A stretch of 39,853 nt of DNA, taken from Flammeovirgaceae bacterium UBA5008. Its GTDB lineage: Bacteria > Bacteroidota > Bacteroidia > Cytophagales > Cyclobacteriaceae. Position 1 is the stretch's first letter, and each line of letters begins with the position of its first letter. Shown here one piece after another: positions 12,001-16,620 of this stretch. The DNA lies in the NCBI GenBank assembly GCA_002398365.1, contig DGYK01000009.1, positions 1-39,853 on the forward strand, given 5' to 3'. The notes under the pieces are model-generated. The model saw nothing but the letters and a program-made list of their open reading frames with translations, was not told the DNA's origin and searched no databases. A program made the translations under genes and the position numbers.

Positions 12001-13854
12001 ACTCCTAAAACCAGCTCACTTGGAGTAGCTGCTAGCAAGACCAAATATCCTAAATCAGGTTTCTACAATGTGCAGTTAACAGCATTTAGTACCTTAGGGT
12101 GTAAGTCTTCGTCTACGCAATACGTGGCTCAGTTACCGAAGGTGGTTAAACCAAGTCAAAGTTCGAGCTTCGATGAAAAATTCTCTACCAATGATGGTGG
12201 TTGGATTTCAATCGATCTGAATCAAACTTCTAACCAATCAACAATACCTTCAAAAGGATCATGGAAATATGCTGACCTATCCAATTCTCAGAATTTAAAA
12301 TTCGAGGGAAAAGGCTGGACAACCGGACCTTATTTAAGCGGTGAAAAATCTGCATTGTATACTGCTTGCCTCGATTTGTCAACGGTACCACGTCCGATGA
12401 TCTCATTCGATAGTTACATCGATCTGAATACCGGGGAAGGATTAGTTGTTCAATACTCCACGGATGACAAAAATATTCTTGATCCTACCAAAAATTGGAC
12501 TGTCTTAGGTGACTTTTCAAATGGATTTTCTTCAGGCTTGGATTGGTATGACTTCAGCGCTATACCTTCCTCACCTGGTTCCGGCACCTCAAATCCTTCT
12601 GGCTACGGTTGGTCTAAACCGACAACTCCTTACCCGAATACATTACAACCCAAACACAAACTAGAAAATGTCGGATCAGGTAAAGCAATTCTCCGATTTG
12701 CCTTATCTGCCCTGAATGCGGGAGGTAAGGGTGTTTCCATTGACAACATCCGAGTGGGAAGCAGAACTCGTACAATCCTTTTTGAAAACTTTACGACAAC
12801 TGATGATAATGGAAACACTACATTAAGGTCGGACTTGGAAAGTGATGCTGCAGCCATTTCGGCCTTCAACAATGCTAACATCAATAGTACCCAGATAGTA
12901 AATATTAATTATCACATTGGATTTGTAGGGTCTGACCCGTTCAATTTAGATAACCCGGCTGATCCTAGCTCACGTGCGCTGTATTACAATGTAAGCAAGG
13001 TGCCCTATGCCCTGCTAGATGGAGAACATCGTTCACAATATTCCTTACCTACCGCAGCTAACCCAGATCTTTTCGGAAACTGGGGACAAAAAGCGTATGA
13101 TCTTCAGACTTTAAAACTGGCACAAGCCGACTTTACGGGCACCACCGTTAAGTTTGAAAATGACTCCATCAAGGTAAACGTAAAAGCAACCAATACTACA
13201 TCCTTGGATTTACCCAAGCAGACTTCTCTTTATGTTGCGATTTTGGAAACTTCGGTATTGAAGAATGAATTAAAAGCAGGGTCTAAAGTAACAACCAACG
13301 AAACAGTTTTCCCTTACGTGTTGAAGAAGTTGCTACCAAATGCTGTAGGAACAAAATTAGCTTCTGGAAAATTGAAAGCTACAGTAAATAGTGTACCCCT
13401 TCCTCCTGTAGATTTGGGAACGTATGGATGGAGGCCTAGTCCATTCTATTCTACCGGAAAGAATTATTCGGTGGTGGTTTTTCTTCAAAACGATTCAACC
13501 AAAGAAGTTTACCAAGCCGAACTCAATCCTGGCAAACTCCCAACGGATAACCCTAGTGACTATCAGTTGCCAGGTCCTATTACCGGAATCGAACCACTCT
13601 CTCCGGAAAGTGTGAACATCTATCCGAACCCGGCCAATCAGGAGTTTGTGATTGAGTTGCCAAATGCTTTGAGTGTAGACTCTAACATCAGTCTGGTTGA
13701 TCAAATGGGTAAAACGATCGATGGCGGCATCCTTCCCGCTGGTAGAACCAACAAGTCCGTAGGAACCTACGACCTGGCTGCCGGAGTGTACATCGTACAA
13801 ATCAAAACCGATGGCGGTGATGTAGTGCGGAAGAAGGTGGTGATTGTGCACTAG
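1..13854 (+). CDS. Giant multi-domain T9SS-secreted surface protein (5' partial)
   Basis: At least 4617 residues. The frame is open to the left edge. The GTG at base 1 is unlikely to be the start, because residues 1-28 match the end of a later repeat (about 250-273, YEFSGTIGSALENYNVNT). Seen in order: three fibronectin-III-like repeats (about 40-150, 155-273, 278-395); one copy of a roughly 290-residue module (about 415-690); an Ig-like 'SEPI..GDF' domain (838-960); a fibronectin-like stretch (960-1100); a glycine-rich domain (1233-1446); four more module copies (about 1449-2590); long unassigned beta-rich sequence; two PKD-like domains (WDFGD at 3856, YDWDFD at 3988); a jelly-roll-like segment (about 4060-4250); an Omp28-like segment (4258-4370); and a type A T9SS sorting domain from about 4533 (VNIYPNPANQEF... 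to VVRKKVVIVH). No catalytic domain was recognised. Role inferred: exported across the outer membrane and held on the surface or released, as an adhesin or matrix protein. The T9SS call is firm; the function is not. Confidence 0.93.
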   Translation: MYEYNGAAGLESYNVNTATNNPNNRFSLESEPTSESTGLTFSAVTTTSMTVNLTPGNGSARMLIAFNGAIGFVPVDGTSYTANSNFTTATNQAGNGKIVGLGTGNSFNVTNLTANTSYTFKVVELNGTVGSGTENYYNGGTPLTGSQSTAANAPSTQASNISFSSVTPTSMTITWTNGNGSNRIVLVREGSAVSTNPSNFTSYTASSNWAAPGSQIGVGNFVVYNGSGNSVSLTNLNSGQTYHVRVYEFSGTIGSALENYNVNTASNNPNSQAILCAPPTIQATAITFGTINSSTIDLNWVRGNGNNVLILARDGAAATVNPTNGVSYTANAAFGSGTAITIPGNDYFAVYNGSGTSVTVTNLNGSTAYNFKAFEYNTTNTCYLQTSPPSNDATTGSADNTSTLTLATGSVSISSIANTQPAAVTALQWTATDIGGDGISTRFTQLVVRPGPSNDIADFTELILGAELVDNFGTPVQHGTAVITSNSITIPSINVGDINTTANAADLGTIPNNSSKIYGLKIWLKPSLGGTLPTTVDGLNLVLSVAAADFTTVPGRSAFVPASSVNSGATNNAIAVVATNLSFVQQPSTTANATIPLATQPILQATDVNNNRDLGFNNAIASVNTGAPSNLNAAFTGFNFISGVATFTDLRFNSVGTSTMTVTSNSITSAASVSPITVSASTNVTAGGLLGINAGPNLTNSTVNQAVFGFTLATTGTTLDFTDITITSTSDPDVAFKPGSIRLVRSTDNDFATAGNNTVVSSTYTTPGNSIDFSPFTASINGTPSYFFIVVDIQDSYPTLLPTIQLSLASTTDFTVSLGGKTGATPITGINYTLQDTTPPTVTSIASSSTVKLFGNQGITGTSVDFLVTFSEPIASGIDPGDFTISADPSVGYNAAVAIAGSGNTRTVTINGISGTGRISLGITDDNSILDVAGNTLAGASNGSVAPAYTGTRYYTITLPQPSNSVTGFSSSATSNTVTVNWNDAVAPAQQATHYLVRIKKSTSTFSPVTLIENTNDGTDYTDTNFADGTLATYVPYDASPTGTVTFNVTSGSTYNVEIYPLTYTTNYGVADWDYRFSSPLTGSETTPISFLSSAVLNTLVVPISSLKTTAGNSADVMQFRIFDDGQDPILPNVMTLQLNGAGTERIIFKLRDQLTLNEGDNVTGFTTSTGSIATAVYTGKGTTNTITLTSTNNGDWNSTTTVSYSGSGNAIFSTLGPLQVISSHPVAQAADQVVTFNSNGTFIVPAGVTNITVETWGGGGAGGAGVGGAFFDAGGGGGGGGYSRSFLTVVPGSSFGVTVGTGGPVSSANGTASNFGSGLVVALGGQGGAQNTGSSAGSGGAGAGLGTGQVVFSGGAGRSGFFGGSLPASAGAGGGGGSSAGINSNGTSATTSTGANAPLDGGDGGNGINIGSGIIGSIPGGGGGGSGNGLGGDGANGRVRITYSDPTPLTGASDWDGDNADFKFSQLVINQGIGNSNGPGEVANWQDIIEAGGAQLSDGTNTFTGTVNPTNITFSSIPSSSAANIGFIADASGAPSSKTYTLKIWLKPNLSSALAANIDGLNLAFSLSPASFSYNDGSGQSSRLLGSQPVLQSGAKEIEVVATKLDFTTNPAPTQLVLTGINSTSVAPDLSTTSLIRARDVNGNTDKDYGASITVTGAVAATLPATVTMTNGKANLSGVQYQNGGDGTLTATTATVAANSLVPASGTSAAVTVNYSNLSTIQPGVLTTPATFSSLNTSSFVQVFDFRVVDDNGSGGDGSPTRISQIVYTQGTGNDITNWSQAISQVQLWDGVLANAPITGTVSTNSITFSGINPAGLGFINDNGLKNYRLYITLKSSLGGTLPNDIDTKNFVFEVLESNIGLTAQSSLFTGSESENSGAANIAVNVIASKLQFDVNPLPVLLVGKDISSQPPVPVVEALDVNNNRDINYNSSTVTVTNSLGLTMGNIPGNGSIINGVLTFPNNFKFNTSGIGATLTVAATGPSAVSSGTSTPFDVRGGNATTITAGALAGPAIVSSLTDLVNTPAGLAVFDFVINDDPGGTPANENDGNATQLNAVTITSGAGNTVLGWNDAIATATLSDNTNTVTVTTIDPSNYLYFDLSSAAGQSLGLITDNNSKTYTLRIWLKSALGGTLPTTIDGLRFVFDVQKANISLSANGTNFAPTPQTQNSGSGNNLVDVVATKIDFTTPVDPAGPTTATASLNSPLQVVAQARDINGNRDLGFSSAITVLSNASGATMTSTPAVVGSNFGAGVFNFPSDFKFITGTNGDNVTLSMSTSSGVNSVAFPAAFTPEIRLISSFESTLTFNPVAPDPTIDYVNYQGASNVTSANSVILETLTLTDGDADGDADGANTTLNSVTFSITNPSNINRIALYDATGLIEIAEQSVGGASSITFSGLSIAAVDTQGPTQGVTNFVIRATFNNTAANVHDLDLIQLRVTAAVLGVGSKFINDALSPTPSPSFIGGVNNGSLSPVQNIAVTATSLDFTTSNQPSPYAGVNEPVGPSYTTSPLPSTTAGVVLARDIFQIIDTEFSPTTIDLKDAAGNTLIKPTGLAFSNGQLNLDGMRYPVAVGNKGAVSVITTLPNLNSSTGAFACQTVNVLEVLGTFDSNNGVVTASSGTAPLKGGFTDIKLFGIKFTATTAGTEPQLSSFKLNFKSGPNSAGPASNWYRDSNNGVTVFSNFRVLYFNGTALVNITSSFPGSTVTEVSTGSNGFFDQINVVLGSSLQITSAGNQFILVADVDPSTNSSTQTLIPYFIDAGYNTPSDKNSVVTNGTSIGVSNTTTPGEVAGAEFSFASTQPPTLRADKKKFKSTSTSPYLAQSNVSPSLNKITLEFDTNVGVLDNISKNEYTGEIWSRFANKKVADLILNTTDPVAPYTNPTTPAAQGTVSGQTLANIYPRLIFNIVNKDALLLPGGNFVNDEVYFVKLRQGSYDPVSQVGHGISDFGLNFYGGISDNSTLYFKIASANAPKLLSAKSTFNTRSVGSLTTAFDAFGTAYYLIIPNGSSAPTINQIKGVTNYTGSVANGSFKISSVGSINPANNNVTGESTISFSANYLAGTDYDVYIFAENDAIPPVPAAGSYGPSPNFTAGSSSPTLTIPSSAISFGTPVATPSNPAGKLVLTICPDSYVTLQEPLIIGEINNNSFFSRTSKQDFNILLPQGFEFDVTVPPVVDLIGNDFKLVDVPNSKKFNYKYKSNSLLNIEFLNTGSTSTDFISISGLSVKGTSGSTQGPIQWFYGDNVYTPTKPVIELAQITFQSSRIPDFTNSYWYNNNLADSNIRFPIAFQSSTASINANANSAFDKTVNTIPDNFIDPSNIGAVRLLPMTPPYITSATNDTFAPGDYLASIFSGNGVSGDLLTLNAVTTGAAFNITISHTDLNGCTTSKKQQYLIYDHNSPISKKLGATMNASVDQVTQQPSPIGTKQDIINASFIGAASDIPSQTILYNELAGYSLIQLNADLPTSEIVLNNSSTPSTSQFISGPDWRTLIRQLLTNTPDGPNASTSFNNYTWNYGKILKASAPALPADKSNVYDYFIAKASTSGNTYWKGGSLGKIEFTGIYQSTADQTVFAPFRQSVELFVPAVPLIEVTSPKPFFDNSITEISNTSLPEFNFNTTKYSAGSGYPGTATFCESDAIITLNAFPVASGGTSTGFFQLYDFNSYKQNIVAIGTGTISNSYNTPNTISGTGTSFNSQLKVGTIIYVSASAIGVVTSIQSDTKLTYSATANTVFNNSTFSFLNPIANSAPNSDFVDNANGTMTLKPSQIKNNYDNILVTYTYQDNNSPAVGTGYLVIRVTPNPVAKFTIASSVAGSGLSGSAKFDGFCLGNQISFDASPSSISAPTNSNTPANSIASYRWDFGDPNSGTPNTPSGPGGAAVTAVQPQASSIPQTYDKPVHFYNTSSTFTVNLTLTSKWGCSSIASGSSVVPVTQTADVLYAGSRGDIAIGEIPIPKFTFLGNCAEDDINFDASTSKMPSTPSTGNATINRYDWDFDLANSTSAPTPKTSSLGVAASKTKYPKSGFYNVQLTAFSTLGCKSSSTQYVAQLPKVVKPSQSSSFDEKFSTNDGGWISIDLNQTSNQSTIPSKGSWKYADLSNSQNLKFEGKGWTTGPYLSGEKSALYTACLDLSTVPRPMISFDSYIDLNTGEGLVVQYSTDDKNILDPTKNWTVLGDFSNGFSSGLDWYDFSAIPSSPGSGTSNPSGYGWSKPTTPYPNTLQPKHKLENVGSGKAILRFALSALNAGGKGVSIDNIRVGSRTRTILFENFTTTDDNGNTTLRSDLESDAAAISAFNNANINSTQIVNINYHIGFVGSDPFNLDNPADPSSRALYYNVSKVPYALLDGEHRSQYSLPTAANPDLFGNWGQKAYDLQTLKLAQADFTGTTVKFENDSIKVNVKATNTTSLDLPKQTSLYVAILETSVLKNELKAGSKVTTNETVFPYVLKKLLPNAVGTKLASGKLKATVNSVPLPPVDLGTYGWRPSPFYSTGKNYSVVVFLQNDSTKEVYQAELNPGKLPTDNPSDYQLPGPITGIEPLSPESVNIYPNPANQEFVIELPNALSVDSNISLVDQMGKTIDGGILPAGRTNKSVGTYDLAAGVYIVQIKTDGGDVVRKKVVIVH
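3700..4340 (+). other. Glycine-rich domain coding segment with a GGT run
   Basis: Codes for residues about 1233-1446 of the giant surface protein. It starts with a 'F.VPAGVTNITVETWGGGG' strand pattern, typical of the glycine-rich domain found in many Bacteroidota secreted proteins, and ends with 'GRVRITYSD'. Bases 3823-3846 are seven GGT codons plus GGC, giving eight glycines in a row. Changes in repeat number would stay in frame. The domain interrupts the series of roughly 290-residue modules on either side. Confidence 0.75.
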
Positions 13855-13871
13855 ATGTGAGATGTGAGATT

Positions 13872-13907
13872 AAAAAAAAACGGGCTTGATCAAGCCCGTT
13901 TTTTTTT
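13872..13907. terminator. Bidirectional intrinsic terminator
   Basis: A perfect 18-bp palindrome, CGGGCTTGATCAAGCCCG (13881-13898), is flanked by nine A (13872-13880) and nine T (13899-13907). It reads as a hairpin with a U-tract on both strands. It lies between two convergent genes, the giant surface protein (+) and the Fic remnant (-), so it probably ends transcription from both sides. Confidence 0.9.
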
Positions 13908-13923
13908 GACTATTACTCAGTAC

Positions 13924-14598
13924 TCATTCAAAATTAACCCGATAATTCGTAGTCCTCCCTCCGTTCAGGGAAACTAAAATTCCCTGCGCTACCAAATCTT
14001 GCAAATGCCTGGTAGCGATGGCTTTTGATACGTGGGTAATCGACTGATATTTTTTTGCATTCATTCCACCTACAAATTCATTTTCACCTTCCTCCAGCAT
14101 TCGATTGATCACTTTAAGCTGTGCATCGTTCAATTGTGATTGGTGCCTGTCAAAAAAACCAGCCTTCTTACATGTAAAATTTATCGTGTCGATAAACTCC
14201 CGTTGTGACTTCAAGATTGTCTCCGAAAAATAATGGATCCATTTTGTTAAATCATTGGTACGCTGCCCTTGTTTTAGTGCCTCGTAATATGACTTCTTAT
14301 CGGCCTCAATGGCAACGGACAAGCTCATTAAGACGGGTCTTTTCAATCCTTGTGCCAATGCCTTTTCGGCAATGATCCGCCCCATTCTCCCGTTTCCATC
14401 TTCAAATGGATGGATAGTCTCAAAATACAAGTGCGCAATTGATGCTCTTATGAGCAAGTTGGGAATGTGTTGTGTGCCCTCCCGTTTTGTATTGTTAAAC
14501 CATTCTAAGAACAATTGCATCTCTTCCCGAACTTGTGCCGATGGCGGTGCTTCAAAATGGATTACCTCCCTTCCAACTGTACCAGAAACTACCTGCAT
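13924..14598 (-). pseudogene. Fic (DUF4172) protein, C-terminal fragment with catalytic core
   Basis: 224 codons from an internal ATG; the same frame is open further upstream to about 14660, where it still reads family-like sequence (NNWINAGQYRSHTAP before MQVVSGTVGRE). It carries a complete canonical Fic motif HPFEDGNGRMGR, which in active family members catalyses AMP transfer to a target hydroxyl, followed by a C-terminal winged-helix-like region (about 165-224) with a 'TNYRVNFE' end. The N-terminal half lies just upstream in another frame (14646-14931), so this is the 3' part of a broken gene. Related intact proteins are roughly 370 residues. If still translated, it would lack the inhibitory helix found in the other fragment. 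The family call is secure; whether any product is made is unknown. Confidence 0.82.
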
Positions 14599-14645
14599 GG
14601 GTGCAGTGTGACTTCGGTATTGCCCTGCGTTAATCCAGTTATTAC

Positions 14646-14931
14646 CTAGCGTTTGTCTTTACTTTTTTGGCCGTGAGTTGCGTATCCCAAATTTCGTTGG
14701 ATACTCGAAACTAAATCCTCCCTGCTTAGATACTCCCCCTCAATAGCTGAAGTTTTTATAGCCTCCTTTACTAAAAGCGTGATGATCGACTCATGCTGCG
14801 TGTTAACCGACAGGTTTTGAATCGCGCCCTGGCCTTCACCAGCCAAAGCCATAACTTCGAGGGCAATTCCTGTAAAATTCGGATTCATTAAACCGAAATT
14901 GCCTCCAATCTTGCTGTTGCCAATTATACAT
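14646..14931 (-). pseudogene. Fic (DUF4172) protein, N-terminal fragment, itself frameshifted
   Basis: The frame from ATG 14888 ends at TAG 14646-14648 and contains the inhibitory-helix motif of the class (KTSAIEGEYLSREDLVSSIQ; pattern S/T-x-x-x-E-G). The family's usual N-terminus, WQ..DW..F, is present but in a different frame: ATG 14931 reads MYNWQQQDWRQFRFNESEFY and stops soon after. Joining the two frames near 14865-14875, by dropping about one base, gives 'FNESEFYR-IALEVMALAGEG', a sensible family N-terminus. At the 3' end, about 30-40 residues normally found between 'SSIxRNLG' and 'MQVVSG' are missing and the frame changes. So there are two separate lesions: a one-base-type shift and an out-of-frame deletion. 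Confidence 0.8.
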
Positions 14932-14934
14932 ACC

Positions 14935-15005
14935 GAGCCGATTTATCATTTAATCGGCTCAAATAGAGCAATTTTATGAGCCGATTAAGGCTATTATTCG
15001 GCTCA
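14935..15005. promoter_or_regulatory. Four alternating copies of an operator-like motif upstream of the Fic gene
   Basis: The motif TAATCGGCTCA occurs four times with alternating orientation: GAGCCGATTTA 14935-14945, TAATCGGCTCA 14951-14961, TGAGCCGATTA 14977-14987 and TATTCGGCTCA 14995-15005. The two middle copies form a perfect 11-bp inverted repeat with a 15-bp spacer. The array begins 4 bp upstream of the original Fic start codon (14931). Inference: a binding site for a dimeric regulator, perhaps the winged-helix tail of the Fic protein itself. No U-tract follows, so a terminator is less likely. Confidence 0.6.
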
Positions 15006-15048
15006 TTTAGGTCTATTGATGATGAACGAACTTTAGACGTGGCGAGAA

Positions 15049-15475
15049 TGGCTCTTACCGTTTTGGAATGCTCGTGAGTCGCGGTGACAGTCGTTTCCCA
15101 CGTCTTGGGATTTGTTCCGGCAGTGGCGACAATCGCTCCTCCCGTCTTATAGATCGCTTCGGACGTTTATACAATCGCTTCCCGCGGCTTATATATCGCT
15201 CAGGTCGTTTGTACAATCGCTTCTCCTGCATTATAGATCGTTTCGGTAGTTTATACAATGCTTCCTCCCTTTTTGGAAATTGCACCAGTCGTGGCAAAGT
15301 AGCTTCCTCCCGTTTTAGAATTTGCGTCAGTCGTGGCGAGAATGCTTCCTCCCGTTTCGAAATTCACGTCAGTTGTGATATAGTTGGTTCTTCCCTTTTT
15401 TAGAATTAGCATTAGTCGTGGTAAAGTTGGCTCCTCCTGTCTTTTGGAATTTGAACCTTGGTAAAATTACTCGAC
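15049..15475. repeat. Degenerate 42-bp (2 x 21 bp) tandem repeat tract
   Basis: About ten diverged units of 41-43 bp lie head to tail. Most begin GCTTCCTCCCG or close to it, and later units continue into '..AGTCGTGG..'. Example starts: 15130, 15172, 15214, 15255, 15297, 15339. The three central units split into two 21-bp halves (GCTCCTCCCGTCTTATAGAT / GCTTCGGACGTTTATACAAT). Open frames exist on both strands only because the period is a multiple of three; their products are simple 7-residue repeats with no family look. There are no conserved spacers and no cas genes, so this is not CRISPR. It fills most of the 14932-15570 gap between the Fic remnant and ctlX. Confidence 0.75.
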
Positions 15476-15516
15476 ACTTTTAAGGGTAGTTACTAAATTT
15501 TTTTTTGGGTTTGTAG

Positions 15517-15539
15517 TGTAACCCTGATTCAAGGTTACA
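15517..15539. repeat. Small inverted repeat (TGTAACC/GGTTACA)
   Basis: TGTAACC (15517-15523) and GGTTACA (15533-15539) form a 7-bp perfect stem around a 9-base loop, about 30 bp beyond the ctlX stop codon. It could be a weak transcription end or an RNA 3' stem for ctlX, but no U-tract follows on the minus strand. Confidence 0.4.
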
Positions 15540-15570
15540 AATGTTTTCGGTGTTTCGAAAAGGAATAAGT

Positions 15571-16497
15571 CTATTTATTAGGGATGAAAACCTCCCCCAC
15601 CATACACCGCACACTTCCTCCACCAATTGTTTCGATTGTAGGAATGGCAATTGGAACCAATTCAACAAACTTACTCAGTTGGTCTATTTGCAATTGACTT
15701 AATGATTGATACGCCCGTTGTGACATCACCAAAATTTTGTTGCCGGAAGTGGTTTGGAGTTGCAGCATGTTGCCGGCAAAGTGATTTACTTGATCGAGTG
15801 AGATTGTAATAAATTGATGGTGGGGTTGCCTTAACTTTTCTTCTACATGCGCACACTCGTGCTTGTCTTGGATACTCTCTAAACAAATAACAACATATTC
15901 ATCGCCCATGGCCATCATCACATTGGTATGGTAGATCGCTTGGCCTTTCGCATTGACTGAATGAAAATAGATCGGTTCATAGTTCAAGAGCTTGCATACT
16001 TCTACAAATAAGTCGCGATCGGTGCGAGGAGAAAGACACGCATACGCTACCCGGTGAACATGATCAAAAATGATACTACCCGTTCCTTCTAGAAATTGAT
16101 TGACTGATTCATAGTGTGACAGATCAATCACTTCTTTAATGGAAAACTTTCGCTTAAACTCTTCTATGATTTCCACTCTTCGTTCCCACCTTCGGTTGAT
16201 GGTACACATCGGATACAAAATCAGTTTACCATCGGCATGAAGGGAAATCCAGTTGTTGGGAAAAATGGCATCAGGTTTCGGTGGTATGGGTGTATCGTGA
16301 AAAACATAAACCTCCACTCCTTTCGCTCGAAGTATTTCTACCATTGCATCAAACTCGGCTAATGCCTTACGTTGAATTTCTTCATTGGCTAATGCTAACT
16401 CGGATTGAAATGAATTTGTGAGCGCTGTTTGTGGATTGTAGCCAAACGCAGCGGGGCGAACCATGAAAATAGAATGGGTGGATTGAGTAGGGGTCAT
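15571..16497 (-). CDS. ctlX: CtlX-like citrulline/arginine-type hydrolase (amidinotransferase fold)
   Basis: 308 residues, full length for the CtlX-type branch of the arginine deiminase/amidinotransferase superfamily, which act on guanidino or ureido groups through a covalent cysteine intermediate. Visible active-site motifs are FPNNW (79-83), EGTGS (137-141), H190 in YHTNVM, and C298 in GGGSVRC near the C-terminus, the expected order for the Asp/Glu-His-Cys machinery. No signal peptide, so cytoplasmic. It stands alone: the gene upstream ends at a hairpin terminator (16568-16600), and the gap holds a 30-bp leader-like repeat ending just before the start. CtlX proteins are linked to citrulline use. 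The fold and active site are clear; the exact substrate is an inference. Confidence 0.85.
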   Translation of the reverse strand: MTPTQSTHSIFMVRPAAFGYNPQTALTNSFQSELALANEEIQRKALAEFDAMVEILRAKGVEVYVFHDTPIPPKPDAIFPNNWISLHADGKLILYPMCTINRRWERRVEIIEEFKRKFSIKEVIDLSHYESVNQFLEGTGSIIFDHVHRVAYACLSPRTDRDLFVEVCKLLNYEPIYFHSVNAKGQAIYHTNVMMAMGDEYVVICLESIQDKHECAHVEEKLRQPHHQFITISLDQVNHFAGNMLQLQTTSGNKILVMSQRAYQSLSQLQIDQLSKFVELVPIAIPTIETIGGGSVRCMVGEVFIPNK

Positions 16498-16500
16498 ATT

Positions 16501-16530
16501 TTTTTACCACTAAGGCACGGAGGCACGAAG
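16501..16530. repeat. 30-bp element just upstream of ctlX, copy 1
   Basis: TTTTTACCACTAAGGCACGG continuing to GAGGCACGAAG. It matches 19736-19765 at 27 of 30 bases. In both places the minus-strand reading '..CTTAGTGG TAAAAA' ends within about 10 bases of a minus-strand start codon. Function unknown: it could be a leader/translation element or a dispersed repeat. Confidence 0.6.
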
Positions 16531-16567
16531 AATTATTCTTGCTGATCCTTATGCCTAAATACGAAAA

Positions 16568-16600
16568 CAAAAAGCGCCAGACGCATTCGCATCTGGCGCT
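16568..16600 (-). terminator. Intrinsic terminator of the 3-keto-sugar operon
   Basis: On the minus strand, AGCGCCAGA (16600-16592) pairs with TCTGGCGCT (16581-16573) and is followed by TTTTTGTTTT. It lies 20 bp after the stop of the TIM-barrel gene 16621-17493 and before ctlX, so it separates the two transcription units. Confidence 0.8.
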
Positions 16601-16620
16601 CTCTAAAATCAATTACTAAA

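Noticed and set aside
14309..14611. Plus-strand open frame opposite the Fic core
   Set aside because: Antisense to a recognisable Fic catalytic domain and without family features.
14646..14931. Antitoxin-Fic pair (FicA/FicT-like two-gene toxin-antitoxin)
   Set aside because: The short upstream frame carries an inhibitory-type motif, but also 'SREDLVSSIQRNLG' and an out-of-frame WQ..DW start that belong to a single-chain DUF4172 Fic protein; the break and missing segment indicate decay, not a native two-gene system.
15055..15403. Open frames on both strands with 7-residue repeats (RLYNRF..., KRLYKRP...)
   Set aside because: They arise from a DNA repeat whose period is a multiple of three. 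Unit length drifts (41-43 bp), which breaks the frame outside the centre, so coding is not supported.
15049..15475. Possible CRISPR array
   Set aside because: Units are contiguous and degenerate, with no alternation of constant repeat and unique spacer, and no cas genes nearby.
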